This document shows positions 10,003 to 19,660 of a DNA stretch of 64,000 nucleotides, in pieces. The notes under the pieces were generated by a model, which was not told the origin of the DNA, did no database searches, and saw nothing but the letters and a program-made list of their open reading frames with translations. This stretch comes from an uncultured Bryobacterales bacterium (lineage in GTDB: Bacteria > Acidobacteriota > Terriglobia > Bryobacterales > UBA6623). Position 1 is the stretch's first letter. Each line of letters starts with the position of its first letter. The DNA lies in the NCBI GenBank assembly GCA_951813065.1, contig CATOTH010000007.1, forward strand, positions 62,001 to 126,000. The letters are read 5' to 3'. Both the position numbers and the translations under genes were made by a program.

Positions 10003-11229
10003 ATGGCTGCCGCCAACCTGACCCTCGACTCCGACTGCATCGTCGCGCGGGACCAACAGTATGTTGTGCGCAATTACGGTCGCTATCCGCTGGTTGTCAG
10101 CCGAGCCCAAGGCGTTTACCTGCACTGTCCCGAGGGTGGGCGCTACCTGGATTTCATATCGGGCATCGGCGTGATGGCCCTCGGGCACTCGCATCCACGC
10201 ATCGTCGCCGCGATAGAAGATCAACTCGGCACGTTGACCCATTGCTCCAATCTCTACTACCACCCGCTCCAGGGCGCAGTCGCGGAGCAGCTGGCCGCTC
10301 TCAGCGGGCTGCAGAGAACCTTTTTTTGCAACAGCGGCGCCGAGGCGGTAGAAGCGGCACTGAAAATCGCCAAAGGCTATGGTCGCGCCCGCAATGAAGC
10401 GAAACACGAGATCGTGGCCTTGCACGATTCCTTTGGGGGCCGCACGCTAGGGGCGATTTCGGTGACCGGCCAAGCCAAGTACAGCGACCCCTTCGCTCCG
10501 CTGATTCCCGGTGTCCGGTTCGTGGCCCCCAACGATCTCGAAGCGCTCAAGAGCGCCGTCAACGAGAACACCGCGGGCATCTTGTTCGAGCCAATCCTGG
10601 GCGAGGGAGGCATTGTCGAAATCACCGCCGAGTTCGCCGCCACGGCGCGGGAACTCGCCACAGCGAACGACGCGCTGCTGGTCTGCGACGAAGTCCAGTG
10701 CGGCATGGGCCGCACTGGCAAGCCATTCGCGTTCCAGCACTGGGGCGACGGATTTCTGCCGGACGTGATGACGCTCGCGAAGCCGCTCGCGGCCGGCCTG
10801 CCGATCGGCGCTACGGTTTGTAGCGAGGCCGCAGCCGCCGTCCTTGCACCGGGCATGCACGGTTCGACATTCGGGGGCGGAGGCCTGGCGTGCCGGGCGG
10901 CTCTCGAGTTCCTGCAGATGCTGCCGGAGCTGCTGCCGCACGTCCAGGAGATCGGAGCCTACTTCCGGGCGCGGCTCCAGGAACTGGTGGTGCGTTATGA
11001 CTTCGTGTCCGGCGTGCGCGGAAAGGGCCTGATGCTGGGACTCGAGCTCACGATACCCGGCGGAGACTTCGTCCCTGAGGCGCAGCGCAAGGGCCTGCTC
11101 ATGAATTGCACGGCAGGCAACATCCTGCGCTTCCTGCCTCCGTTCGTGATCGAGCGCGAGCATGTGGACGAGGCTATTGGGATTCTCGACGACACACTTC
11201 GAGAAGGAACCGTCGAGGACGATCAGTAG
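10003..11229 (+). CDS. argD: Class III aminotransferase, acetylornithine aminotransferase-like
   Basis: 408 residues. Fold type I PLP enzyme with the class III signature: a phosphate-binding loop in FFCNSGAEAVEAALKIAKGYGRA, the Asp of LLVCDEVQCGMGRTG that contacts the PLP nitrogen, and the Schiff-base Lys in TLAKPLAAGLPIGA. HGSTFGGGGLACRAALEFL and VRGKGLMLGLEL complete the ArgD/LysJ pattern. It would transfer the amino group of N-acetylornithine to 2-oxoglutarate in arginine biosynthesis. No other arginine gene is nearby, so a succinylornithine, 4-aminobutyrate or lysine-pathway substrate cannot be excluded. Length and both ends look complete. Confidence 0.88.
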   Translation: MAAANLTLDSDCIVARDQQYVVRNYGRYPLVVSRAQGVYLHCPEGGRYLDFISGIGVMALGHSHPRIVAAIEDQLGTLTHCSNLYYHPLQGAVAEQLAALSGLQRTFFCNSGAEAVEAALKIAKGYGRARNEAKHEIVALHDSFGGRTLGAISVTGQAKYSDPFAPLIPGVRFVAPNDLEALKSAVNENTAGILFEPILGEGGIVEITAEFAATARELATANDALLVCDEVQCGMGRTGKPFAFQHWGDGFLPDVMTLAKPLAAGLPIGATVCSEAAAAVLAPGMHGSTFGGGGLACRAALEFLQMLPELLPHVQEIGAYFRARLQELVVRYDFVSGVRGKGLMLGLELTIPGGDFVPEAQRKGLLMNCTAGNILRFLPPFVIEREHVDEAIGILDDTLREGTVEDDQ

Positions 11230-11339
11230 GTCGTCCGCTCGTCGGGGCAACTGCGTTCCGGACGATCCAACTGCCCGCCCGCCGAGCGCCGCTTGGATGT
11301 GGAGTGCGCTGACCAGCCTGTTGGTACGATGGACGCCCG

Positions 11340-12509
11340 ATGAAGATCGCGAGCCTCGAAACGCGCCACTGCGACGCCGGCTGGCGGAACTACCATTTCG
11401 CAAAGCTCACAACAGCGGACGGCGTCACGGGCTGGAGTGAGTTTGACGAAGACTTCGGCTCGCCCGGCGTGACCGCCGCCATCGAGCGCCTCGCTCCGCG
11501 CGTCGCGGGACAAGACGGCGCAAACCATGAGCGTGTCTACGCAGACCTGTTCTGCGCGACCAGGCCAGCTGCGGGAGGCGTGATCGGCCAGGCTCTCGGG
11601 GCGATCGAGAACGCCCTGATCGACGCCAAGGCCAAGACCCTCGGTGTGCCTTGTTACGCGCTTCTCGGAGGCAAGGTCCGTGACCGCGTCCGGTTGTACT
11701 GGTCACATTGCGCAACTTGGCGGATCAACCACCCGGAACACTACACTCCTCCGATCACGGACCTGGCTGGGGTCCGCGAGATCGGTTCGGAAGTCCGGGA
11801 GCGGGGCTTCACCGCGTTGAAGACCAATGTCTTCGAATACGGTGATGGAACCGTGCGGGGCTGGCGGCCTGGCTTCGGCACGCCATTCGAGCCGGGCCGC
11901 AACGTGGAACGCGCCACCCTGCGCCACTTGCGAGCCCACCTGGACGCCCTGCGAGAAGGCGCCGGGCCTGATATCGACATCCTCCTTGACTTGAACTTCA
12001 ATTGCGCGACCGAGGGCTACCTGAAGATCCTGCGCGAACTCCGTGACGTCGACCTCTTCTGGGTCGAGATCGACAGCCGCAATCCCCGGGCACTCTCCCA
12101 CATCCGCGAACAGGGCCATCACCCGATCAGCTCGTGCGAAACACTTGTCGGACTGCGCAGCTTCCTGCCGTACTTCGAGCGGGAAGCTGTCGACGTAGCC
12201 ATCGTCGACGCCGTCTGGAATGGCGTCTGGCAAGGCCTCAAGATAGCGGCGAGCGCGGAAGCGTACGAGGTGAACGTCGCCCCCCATAACTTCTACGGAC
12301 ACCTGGCGACGATGATGAACGCGCATTTTGCAGCCGCAGTGCCGAACCTCCGCATCATGGAGATCGACATTGACCGGATCCCGTGGGACAGCGAGATCTT
12401 CACGCATACGCCACCGGTCGAGGGAGGCCATCTCGTGCTCCCGGACTCTCCGGGATGGGGTACGGAGCCGGATGAGAAGGCGCTCGAGTCCAGACCGCCG
12501 AGGGGATGA
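11340..12509 (+). CDS. Mandelate racemase/muconate lactonizing enzyme family protein
   Basis: 389 residues of the enolase superfamily. The N-terminal capping domain includes GVTGWSEFDEDFGSPGV and VIGQALGAIENALIDAKAKTLG. The barrel carries the Mg ligands in successive strands: ILLDLNFN (Asp), LFWVEID (Glu) and ISSCETLVG (Glu). A Lys in FTALKTNVFEYG is a plausible acid/base residue and APHNFYGHLA supplies a late His. These enzymes abstract the proton alpha to a carboxylate, giving racemisation or dehydration of sugar acids; the exact substrate cannot be read from sequence. The start lies 110 bp after the aminotransferase on the same strand. The gene converges on the M24 peptidase with 29 bp between stop codons. 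Confidence 0.9.
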   Translation: MKIASLETRHCDAGWRNYHFAKLTTADGVTGWSEFDEDFGSPGVTAAIERLAPRVAGQDGANHERVYADLFCATRPAAGGVIGQALGAIENALIDAKAKTLGVPCYALLGGKVRDRVRLYWSHCATWRINHPEHYTPPITDLAGVREIGSEVRERGFTALKTNVFEYGDGTVRGWRPGFGTPFEPGRNVERATLRHLRAHLDALREGAGPDIDILLDLNFNCATEGYLKILRELRDVDLFWVEIDSRNPRALSHIREQGHHPISSCETLVGLRSFLPYFEREAVDVAIVDAVWNGVWQGLKIAASAEAYEVNVAPHNFYGHLATMMNAHFAAAVPNLRIMEIDIDRIPWDSEIFTHTPPVEGGHLVLPDSPGWGTEPDEKALESRPPRG

Positions 12510-12538
12510 ACGCCGGTTCCTCGATACGCGCGGTCGGT

Positions 12539-13840
12539 TCATGCCTCCCGGGCGGCAGACAGAGCCCCCTCGACCTGGTCGGCCCCCCTTGGCAATCCGC
12601 CACTCATCAGACGGGAGCCGTCCTCGGTGATCTCGATCATGTCCTCGATCCGGATCCCGATTCCCTGGTCCGGGAGGTACAGACCCGGCTCGACAGTCAC
12701 GACCATTCCCTTCTTGAGGCGGCCCCCGGGAGGGGATGGATCATGCACATCCAGACCGACATGATGCCCGAGAGCGTGAGGCAGGTGAGTTTCAACACCG
12801 CTGGGAGCCAATTTGCGCAGTGCCCGTCGCGCAACCGCTTGCAGGCTATTCGATTCGCTCCCATTGAGCTTCACGCCGGGGCGTGCCGCCGCCATCGCGG
12901 CGCGTTGCGCCCCGAGCACCGCGTCGTAGAGGCGCCGCTGGTGATCATCGAACTTGCCCCCGACCGGAACAGTTCGGGCGATATCGGCGGCGTAGCGCAT
13001 GTACTCTCCCCCAGCGTCCATCAGCAGCAACTCCCCTTCCCTCATCACGGAGCGGTTGCGGCTGTAATGCAAGATCGCGGCGTTCGCCCCGGCACCTGCC
13101 ATTGGCGGAAACGCAAGCCGGTCGCAACCGGCCTTGAACGCGGCTCCGACGAATTCAGCGATGACGGATCGCTCCGCCGCTCCCGGGGTGACGGCAGTCC
13201 AAGCCGCCCTATAGGCCGCCTCGGTCGCAGTCACCGCTTTCTGGAGCAGTTCCATCTCGTTGGCGGACTTGATGCTGCGCATCGAGGCCAGAACGGCTTG
13301 TACGTCCCGAATGTCCCTCGTGCCGGCCGCCTCTCGGAGTCGCTCCATGAGAACAGACATCCCTCCCGCTGATCGGTCCACGGAAGGCGAGCGAAGGCCG
13401 AAGAGGGGCTTGCGGCCCTTGATCAGGGATCGCAGTTCGCGCGGCAGGCTCGGGGCTTCGGAAACTTCATCGAATCCCGTTGCCCCTGCATCTCGCGGTC
13501 CGAGCCGGGAGCCGGTCCACAGGCTTCTGTGCCGCTTGTCGCTTGGTAGAAAGAGAATCTCACGGTAGGAGGCATTGCCATTTCGGGGCGCGATCAGCAG
13601 AGCTGCGCCAGACTCAGCATGCCCGGTCAGGTAGTAGAAATTGCTTTCCTGGCGGAACCCGGTAAATCCCGATGCTCCTTCGTCATCGCCGTAGCCAAGA
13701 AGGGCAATGACGCCGCGCCCTACTTCTTCGGCGAGACGGCGGCGGCGTGCCGCAAACACCTCAGGGCTCTCGGCAGAACTTCGGCGCACCGGGCCCAAGG
13801 CCGTGCACGTGGCAAGGAACGACCTGCGCGATGCGATCAA
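12539..13840 (-). CDS. pepP: Exported Xaa-Pro aminopeptidase (M24, PepP type)
   Basis: 433 residues. The N-terminus MIASRRSFLATCTAL is a twin-arginine-like signal, suggesting export. The creatinase N-terminal domain (FTGFRQESNFYYLTGH) precedes the pita-bread catalytic domain. The dinuclear metal ligands can be seen in LLMDAGGEYMRYAADIART (two Asp), HALGHHVGLDVHD (His), VVTVEPGLYL (Glu) and IRIEDMIEIT (Glu). It removes N-terminal residues preceding proline. Divergent from rnhA with a 58-bp gap. The signal peptide is unusual because most bacterial PepP enzymes are cytoplasmic; secreted forms are known from Acidobacteriota and Bacteroidota. Confidence 0.92.
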   Translation of the reverse strand: MIASRRSFLATCTALGPVRRSSAESPEVFAARRRRLAEEVGRGVIALLGYGDDEGASGFTGFRQESNFYYLTGHAESGAALLIAPRNGNASYREILFLPSDKRHRSLWTGSRLGPRDAGATGFDEVSEAPSLPRELRSLIKGRKPLFGLRSPSVDRSAGGMSVLMERLREAAGTRDIRDVQAVLASMRSIKSANEMELLQKAVTATEAAYRAAWTAVTPGAAERSVIAEFVGAAFKAGCDRLAFPPMAGAGANAAILHYSRNRSVMREGELLLMDAGGEYMRYAADIARTVPVGGKFDDHQRRLYDAVLGAQRAAMAAARPGVKLNGSESNSLQAVARRALRKLAPSGVETHLPHALGHHVGLDVHDPSPPGGRLKKGMVVTVEPGLYLPDQGIGIRIEDMIEITEDGSRLMSGGLPRGADQVEGALSAAREA

Positions 13841-13898
13841 CCCATCCAGAGTACCGGAAGGCCCGCCATCTCTGGGCTAAGATCGAACTCTGGAGCCC

Positions 13899-14354
13899 AT
13901 GAAGAGCGTCAGACTTGTAACCGATGGTTCTTGCTTGGGAAACCCGGGCCGGGGTGGATGGGCAGCGATCCTGAGGCACGGCGACCACAGCCTGGAACTC
14001 TTCGGCGGCGAGGGCCAAACCACCAATAACCGGATGGAAATCACCGCCGTTCTGAACGGTCTCAGGGCGCTGAAGGAGTCCTGTCGGGTGACTGTAGAAA
14101 CTGATTCCCAATATTTGAAGAACGGCATCACGACCTGGATCCATCGGTGGAAGAAACGCGGTTGGAAAACAACATCGGGAAGCCCCGTCAAGAACCAGGA
14201 CCTGTGGCGCGAACTCGAGTCCGCGCTGGCCGGCCATCAAGTGAATTGGGTGTGGGTGAAGGGCCACGCGGATCACTCCGATAACATCCGCTGCGATGAG
14301 CTGGCTCGAAAGGCGGCGAGCAGTGCCGAAAACGACTCGGCGGAAACGACCTAG
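13899..14354 (+). CDS. rnhA: Ribonuclease HI
   Basis: 151 residues, close to the E. coli enzyme (155). It degrades the RNA strand of RNA:DNA hybrids. The four catalytic acidic residues are present: Asp in VTDGSCLGNPG (about residue 8), Glu in NNRMEITAV (about 48), Asp in VETDSQYLKNG (about 70) and Asp of the late CDELAR segment (about 132). A handle helix IHRWKKRGWKT and the His of VKGHADH, which aids product release, are also seen. Start context is clear because the upstream neighbour is divergent. Confidence 0.97.
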   Translation: MKSVRLVTDGSCLGNPGRGGWAAILRHGDHSLELFGGEGQTTNNRMEITAVLNGLRALKESCRVTVETDSQYLKNGITTWIHRWKKRGWKTTSGSPVKNQDLWRELESALAGHQVNWVWVKGHADHSDNIRCDELARKAASSAENDSAETT

Positions 14355-14670
14355 GACCCTCCGGAGTCGGCGTGTCCAGCTGGCCTGCGGCGGGCGTTGA
14401 AGCGATCCCGAGAGCTCTCAATTCGAGCCGCATTTCCCGTGGCTCGTTTAGCTAGACCGGTCGGGCCGTCGTTGAAGGCGCAACATGCGACCGGACCTTG
14501 GGGGGGATGAACGGGCTGGCTCCAATCGGAGCGCGTTTCCACTACCGACGCTCGATGCATACCCAGCCACTTGTCACAGAGCATCTCGCCGCGGTCAGGA
14601 AATGAAACCATGGTCCGGCGTCGGTGTCGTAAGATGAGGTCGGGGCCCTGTGTCTAGGCAGTTTGCATCC
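14355..14670. other. Intergenic, nothing recognised
   Basis: About 300 bases between rnhA and the CDP-alcohol phosphatidyltransferase gene. No credible coding frame, RNA gene or strong hairpin is seen. Confidence 0.4.
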
Positions 14671-15297
14671 ATGCTCGTAACCCTGGCGAACGGCCTGAGT
14701 GTCTTCAGGCTCCTTTCCGCCCCTGCAATCGTCGTGTTGATTTGGCGTTCGCAAGACGTCGAATCCTCCCGCTACGCCGCGTTCTGGTTGATTGTGTGTC
14801 TCCAATTGGGCGACATGGTCGACGGGCACCTGGCCCGGACGGGAAGCCGGAAGCTCGCAGTGCGCAACTATTTCGGCGAAATCATCGACCCTGTCGCGGA
14901 CAAGATGTATATAGGCGCTGGGTTTGTAACGCTCGGTCTCACAGATCAGTTCAGCGACTGGTTCGTCGCGCTCGTGGTTGTTCGCGACCTATCGATCATG
15001 GCTGGCTGGTCGCTGGTCTACAAGCGGTTCGGCGTGCGGCTGCTGCCGAACTTGCCGGGCAAGCTGACCGACGGTTGCTCAGCCGCGCTCCTTGGCGTCA
15101 TCCTGCTCGGACTGAGCCCCGCGTTGGTAGGGGCCCTGACCCAAGTCACCGCCGGAATGATCGTGTTCTCCGGCTACCTGTACGCTCGCATGGCGATGAA
15201 CGCCGGTTCGGAAGCATCGCCCCAGCCGTTGCGGGCCGCTGCCGTCGAACGGCGCAACCGCACTGAAGCGGCCAGAGGCCGCGTTCGATCAGCCTAG
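14671..15297 (+). CDS. CDP-alcohol phosphatidyltransferase, PgsA-like
   Basis: 208 residues from the ATG at 14671; a GTG at 14650 would add 7. The ATG places the first membrane helix (TLANGLSVFRLLSAPAIVVLI) directly at the N-terminus as in PgsA. About five or six hydrophobic helices follow. The active-site motif is DGHLAR, later GEIIDPVADK. The gap between AR and G is 12 residues rather than the usual 8 of DGxxAR(x8)GxxxDxxxD, a four-residue insertion. The enzyme would join a CDP-diacylglycerol to glycerol phosphate, inositol phosphate or a similar polyol in the inner membrane. The exact acceptor is unknown. Confidence 0.85.
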   Translation: MLVTLANGLSVFRLLSAPAIVVLIWRSQDVESSRYAAFWLIVCLQLGDMVDGHLARTGSRKLAVRNYFGEIIDPVADKMYIGAGFVTLGLTDQFSDWFVALVVVRDLSIMAGWSLVYKRFGVRLLPNLPGKLTDGCSAALLGVILLGLSPALVGALTQVTAGMIVFSGYLYARMAMNAGSEASPQPLRAAAVERRNRTEAARGRVRSA

Positions 15298-15705
15298 CCC
15301 ACCCTTCCAGGTCTGCACGCCACGCCCCGCCTCTCGAGTTTCGTGCCATCCGGCAGGCCCATGCCGGCCTGTTAGAGCGGCTCGTGAATCGTCGTCTCGG
15401 CCTCTGTCGGCAGGACTGCGAGGCTCGCGGTGTGCGAGCCATTGCAGATGCGAGCGAACCGCGTGACGGCGGGACGCGGGAACCCCTGGAACTACGGCAG
15501 GCGCAATATCCGCTCGGAGCAATCGGATTCGAACCCTCAGAATTCCATGCGGACAGTGGCCTCGCAGTGGCCCGACCAGGAATCCGAAACTGGAGCGCCC
15601 GCGATGGAGCGGGTGCCGAATCCTCGGGACGCCGCGTTCACGAGCGGCTTGAGGTTCCTTGCGTACTGGAGCCGCCGCGATGGAAGACCGACCGCAACGC
15701 TCCGT
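15298..15705. other. Convergent intergenic region, possible weak terminator
   Basis: About 400 bases between two convergent genes. A 6-bp stem CAGGCC/GGCCTG lies at 15354-15371 followed by TTAG, perhaps a weak terminator. No gene is recognised. Confidence 0.35.
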
Positions 15706-16785
15706 TCAACGCCATCGATTGGACGATCCGCTGGGCGAACGTCGCTCCAGCGAGTCGGTGCTCGAATCGATCTCCAATCGCTGCATGCCCGGCCCGGCTG
15801 GCGGGGCAAGGATCGATTCCGGCGCCAATCGTCCGGCTAGCCTGCGGGTCCCGGCGACAAGGATCCCTCCCAGGACCATCAGTGTTGCAAGCAACCCGCA
15901 CAGAATGACGGTGTCCAGGAGGATGTTGCGGAGGTTGTCGTACCGATTCGTCTCCCCCACGTGCGCAGTGACCTCCGCCCGGTAACGCACGCGGGCAAGC
16001 AGCCGCTGGGCGTCGTCCGGTGAGGCAGGATCCAGGACAACGGCAATGAGCGGACCGTCGTGCTTGGCGACGCCGCCCGCGAAGGCACGGAACGCCTCGG
16101 ACTGCGCCCTGGCGATCGGGTTGGAGGGATAGTCCCATATGATCATCCGCATCTCGCCACCGGGGGTCGCGTATCGGGCGAAGTAGCCCTCGGTTCCGAA
16201 GTGGAACCCGACGGTGGATGGCGGCAACTCCGGGGCCAGGCGGTCAAGCGAAACAGGGCCTAGAATGTGACGGCCGCTGTCGGCTACGAGCAGCTCTTCC
16301 GGAACGTACTGAAGAACAGGAGGGTCGGCCGTTGGTTTTGGACGCGGCAAGTAGGCCAGGGCGAGTTCGACGTCCTCTTCGTCCGGCCAATCCCCTTCCA
16401 GCCACAGCACGTAGTTTGCAAAGTGGATCAGGATGGTGTTGTCCATCTCAACTGCCCTCTCACCTCGCTGGACTTCCTTCGCGCCCGGCGGGCGCAGCCA
16501 CGCATACGCCGCAACAGCACCGGTGTCGGCATAAAACTGCAGTGCCCGGACCATTACCGACCGTCCGTCCCCAGTGCGGTATTCCGCTTCTTCGGCTTCG
16601 TCCAGGCCGAACTCCTCGAAAACATCGATGTCTGTTGGCTGATATGTCCGCGGTTCGAGCCGCTCGAACGGACCGAGGGCTTCGTGAAGCAAAGCGGCTG
16701 CGGACGGGGTGCACGCCGCGATCAGCAGGATGGCCAGCTTCACCCCGACACGACCGCAAGCTTGCCGATCAAACGACGTTGCCAT
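15706..16785 (-). CDS. DUF6599-like envelope protein
   Basis: About 359 residues from the ATG at 16785, which overlaps the end of secA by 17 bases; the frame is open further upstream but only inside secA. A signal sequence (VKLAILLIAACTPSAAALL) is followed by EALGPFERLEPRTY and a soluble alpha/beta region with GDGRSVMVRALQFYADTGAVAAYAWL and EMDNTILIHFANYVLWLEG. Near the C-terminus is one membrane helix (TVILCGLLATLMVLGGILVAG). I recognise the family as DUF6599, found mainly in Acidobacteriota, but no function is known. Its tight junction with secA suggests co-transcription and a possible envelope or secretion-related role, which is inference. Confidence 0.75.
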   Translation of the reverse strand: MATSFDRQACGRVGVKLAILLIAACTPSAAALLHEALGPFERLEPRTYQPTDIDVFEEFGLDEAEEAEYRTGDGRSVMVRALQFYADTGAVAAYAWLRPPGAKEVQRGERAVEMDNTILIHFANYVLWLEGDWPDEEDVELALAYLPRPKPTADPPVLQYVPEELLVADSGRHILGPVSLDRLAPELPPSTVGFHFGTEGYFARYATPGGEMRMIIWDYPSNPIARAQSEAFRAFAGGVAKHDGPLIAVVLDPASPDDAQRLLARVRYRAEVTAHVGETNRYDNLRNILLDTVILCGLLATLMVLGGILVAGTRRLAGRLAPESILAPPAGPGMQRLEIDSSTDSLERRSPSGSSNRWR

Positions 16786-19579
16786 GGCACCGTTTGTATT
16801 TCTTACCGCTACCGCAAGGACATGGCGCATTGCGTCCAACCTTGGTCCCGCGGACGACCTGCTCGACGGCCACGCCACCGCCCTCACCACCGCTCACGGC
16901 CCGAGCCTGTGCCATCTGCTGGCGGTTCTTCCGGGCGGCCTCGCGAGCGTACTCGTCGACTTCGCGCCCCCTGCGTGCAATGGCGCCGCCATTCGAGCCC
17001 GGCTCTGCGACGCCAGCGGGCACCTGGTCTGCCAAGCCGGATTCAGCGGCCTGCTCGCCCTCGGGCTTGGAAATGCTCAAGTGGAACAAGACCTTGAGGG
17101 TCTCCTCCTTGAGGTTCTCCATCATCTGCTGGAAGATATGGAATGATTCCTTCTTGTACTCGACCAACGGATCCTTCTGTCCGTAACCACGCAAGCCGAT
17201 GCCTTCCTTGAGATGGTCCATCGAAAGAAGGTGGTCTTTCCACTGCTGGTCGAGCAATTGCAGCATGATCATGCGTTCGGCGTAGCGCATGCGCTCGGGG
17301 CCAACTTCTTCAGCCTTGGCTTCGTAAGCCTTGCACAGTTCCTCCGTGAACTCATCCGCGAGACCCTGAGGCTCCAGGCCGCTCGCGTCCACGTTCTCGC
17401 AACGGATTCCGAACAGCCCCGCAATGTCATTGCGCAGGCCCGCGATGTCGTAGGTGTCCGGATGCGCCCTTTCGGGGCAGCGCATCTCGACAAACTGGCC
17501 GACATGGTCTCCGATCAGATCGAGAACGTAGTTGCGCTGGTCAGCACCTTCGAGCATCTTCCGGCGCATGCCGTAGACAGCCTCGCGCTGCTTGTTCATC
17601 ACGTCGTCGTATTCGAGGACGTGCTTGCGCGATTCGAAATGCTGCGCCTCGACCGCCTTCTGCGCTGCCTCGATGCGCTTCGTGATCAGCTTCGACTCGA
17701 TCGGGACATCCTCTTCCATTCCGAGCTTCAGCATTAGCGTCTGCATCCGCTCCCCTCCAAAGATGCGCATCAGATCGTCCTGCAGCGACAGGTAGAACCG
17801 CGACGACCCCGGATCGCCCTGGCGGCCGGCCCGCCCTCGCAACTGATTGTCAATCCGGCGCGACTCGTGGCGTTCGGTGCCAAGCACGTAGAGGCCGCCG
17901 GCCCGGATGACTTCGTCGTGCTCGTCGTCGGTCTCGGCCTTGACCCGAGCAAGGGTCTTTTCCCAGGTCACCTTGTTGTCGGGATGGTCCGGCTGGATGC
18001 CCTTCTTTAGCAGAATCTCGCGGGCCAGGAACTCCGGATTGCCGCCGAGCAGGATGTCTGTTCCACGGCCGGCCATGTTGGTCGAGACCGTGATGGCCCC
18101 CTTGCGGCCCGCCTGGGCGATGATCCGAGCCTCGCGCTCGTGATGCTTGGCGTTGAGCACCTCATGGGGCACGCCCAGTTTCTTGAGCCGACGGGAGAGC
18201 AGTTCCGACTTCTCGATCGAGACGGTGCCGACCAGGACAGGCTGGCCGCGCTCCTGGCACTCCTTGATGTCTTGCGCCGCGTTGCGCCACTTTTCCTCTT
18301 CGGTTCGATAGACGATGTCCTCGTGCTCCGCGCGAACCATTGGGCGATTCGTCGGTATGACAACGACCTCCAGGCTGTAGATCTTGCTGAATTCGGGCGC
18401 TTCCGTATCCGCAGTTCCAGTCATCCCGGCCAGCTTCGTGTACATCCGGAAGTAATTCTGGAAAGTGACCGTCGCGAGAGTCTGGTTCTCGCGCTCGATC
18501 TTGACGCCTTCTTTCGCCTCCACCGCCTGGTGCAGGCCATCCGACCAACGGCGCCCGGGCATTAACCTGCCGGTGAACTCGTCCACGATGACCACCTTGC
18601 CGTCCTTGACGACGTAGTCCTTGTCCCGGTGGAACACGACATGCGCCTTGAGAGCCTGCTCGATCGCGTGCTTGGTGTCGTAGTGGGTGAGTTCGTTGAT
18701 GTTGTCGATGTTGAGAGCCTTTTCGACCTTTTCCTCGCCCTGCTCGGTCAGCCACGCCGAACGGTGCTTCTCCTCCAGAATGAAGTCGCCGGTGTAGGTC
18801 TTCTGTCCCGGTTCGTCCTCTTCGATCGTCTCGCCTTTCTCCAGTCTCGGAATCACCTGGTTCGCCGTGTAGTACTTGTCAGTCGAGACCTCCGAAGGAC
18901 CGGAGATGATCAGCGGCGTGCGCGCCTCGTCGACGAGAATCGAGTCCACTTCGTCGACGATGGCGAAGTTGTGCTTGCGCTGCACATGCTCGCCAGAGTC
19001 GAACTTCATGTTGTCCCGCAGGTAGTCGAATCCAAATTCGTTGTTGGTGCCGTAAGTGATATCGCAGCGGTAGGCGGCTCGCCGCTGCTGGTCCGTAAGC
19101 CCGTGCACGATGACTCCGACACTCAGACCTAGCCAACTGTAGATTCGCCCCATCCACTCCGAGTCCCGCTTCGCCAGGTAGTCATTGACGGTTACGACAT
19201 GGACTCCGTCACCAGCGATCGCGTTGAGGTAGACAGCCAACGTCGCCGTGAGGGTCTTGCCCTCACCGGTCTTCATTTCGGCGATCTTGCCTTCGTGAAG
19301 CACGACCCCGCCAATGACCTGCACGTCGAAGTGGCGCATGCCAGTAACGCGCGTGGAGGCCTCGCGGCAAACGGCGAAGGCCTCGGGCATGAGATCGTCC
19401 AAGGACTCCCCGGCCTCGAACCTGTGCTTGAATTCCTCGGTCTTTCCCTGCAGTTCCTCGTCCGAGAGCCCCTCGATCTCGGGACCGTGGCGGTTGACCC
19501 TCTCGATCACGGGCCGGAGCCGCTTGAATTCGCGTTCGTGCTTGGTCCCGAAGACCTTCGCTAGCAGGTTGTCGAGCAT
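16769..19579 (-). CDS. secA: Protein translocase ATPase SecA
   Basis: 936 residues. Motor of the Sec pathway: binds SecYEG and pushes unfolded preproteins across the inner membrane. NBD1 has EMKTGEGKTL (Walker A) and VDEVDS (DEAD-type Walker B). The preprotein cross-linking domain follows, then NBD2 with TNMAGRGTDI and QLRGRAGRQGDPG. The helical scaffold includes LEYDDVMNKQREAVYG. A linker rich in Gly and Ala leads to the C-terminal zinc tail CPCGSGKKYKRCHG, which contacts SecB and ribosomes. Both ends are complete. The DUF6599 gene overlaps its 3' end and is probably co-transcribed. Confidence 0.99.
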   Translation of the reverse strand: MLDNLLAKVFGTKHEREFKRLRPVIERVNRHGPEIEGLSDEELQGKTEEFKHRFEAGESLDDLMPEAFAVCREASTRVTGMRHFDVQVIGGVVLHEGKIAEMKTGEGKTLTATLAVYLNAIAGDGVHVVTVNDYLAKRDSEWMGRIYSWLGLSVGVIVHGLTDQQRRAAYRCDITYGTNNEFGFDYLRDNMKFDSGEHVQRKHNFAIVDEVDSILVDEARTPLIISGPSEVSTDKYYTANQVIPRLEKGETIEEDEPGQKTYTGDFILEEKHRSAWLTEQGEEKVEKALNIDNINELTHYDTKHAIEQALKAHVVFHRDKDYVVKDGKVVIVDEFTGRLMPGRRWSDGLHQAVEAKEGVKIERENQTLATVTFQNYFRMYTKLAGMTGTADTEAPEFSKIYSLEVVVIPTNRPMVRAEHEDIVYRTEEEKWRNAAQDIKECQERGQPVLVGTVSIEKSELLSRRLKKLGVPHEVLNAKHHEREARIIAQAGRKGAITVSTNMAGRGTDILLGGNPEFLAREILLKKGIQPDHPDNKVTWEKTLARVKAETDDEHDEVIRAGGLYVLGTERHESRRIDNQLRGRAGRQGDPGSSRFYLSLQDDLMRIFGGERMQTLMLKLGMEEDVPIESKLITKRIEAAQKAVEAQHFESRKHVLEYDDVMNKQREAVYGMRRKMLEGADQRNYVLDLIGDHVGQFVEMRCPERAHPDTYDIAGLRNDIAGLFGIRCENVDASGLEPQGLADEFTEELCKAYEAKAEEVGPERMRYAERMIMLQLLDQQWKDHLLSMDHLKEGIGLRGYGQKDPLVEYKKESFHIFQQMMENLKEETLKVLFHLSISKPEGEQAAESGLADQVPAGVAEPGSNGGAIARRGREVDEYAREAARKNRQQMAQARAVSGGEGGGVAVEQVVRGTKVGRNAPCPCGSGKKYKRCHGNVV

Positions 19580-19660
19580 CTGGGAAGACGCGGGGCGCCT
19601 AGTCTCATTGTAGGCTGAACGTGCCGAATCGAAGCGCTGAAGCGATGAGCAAACGGTATC

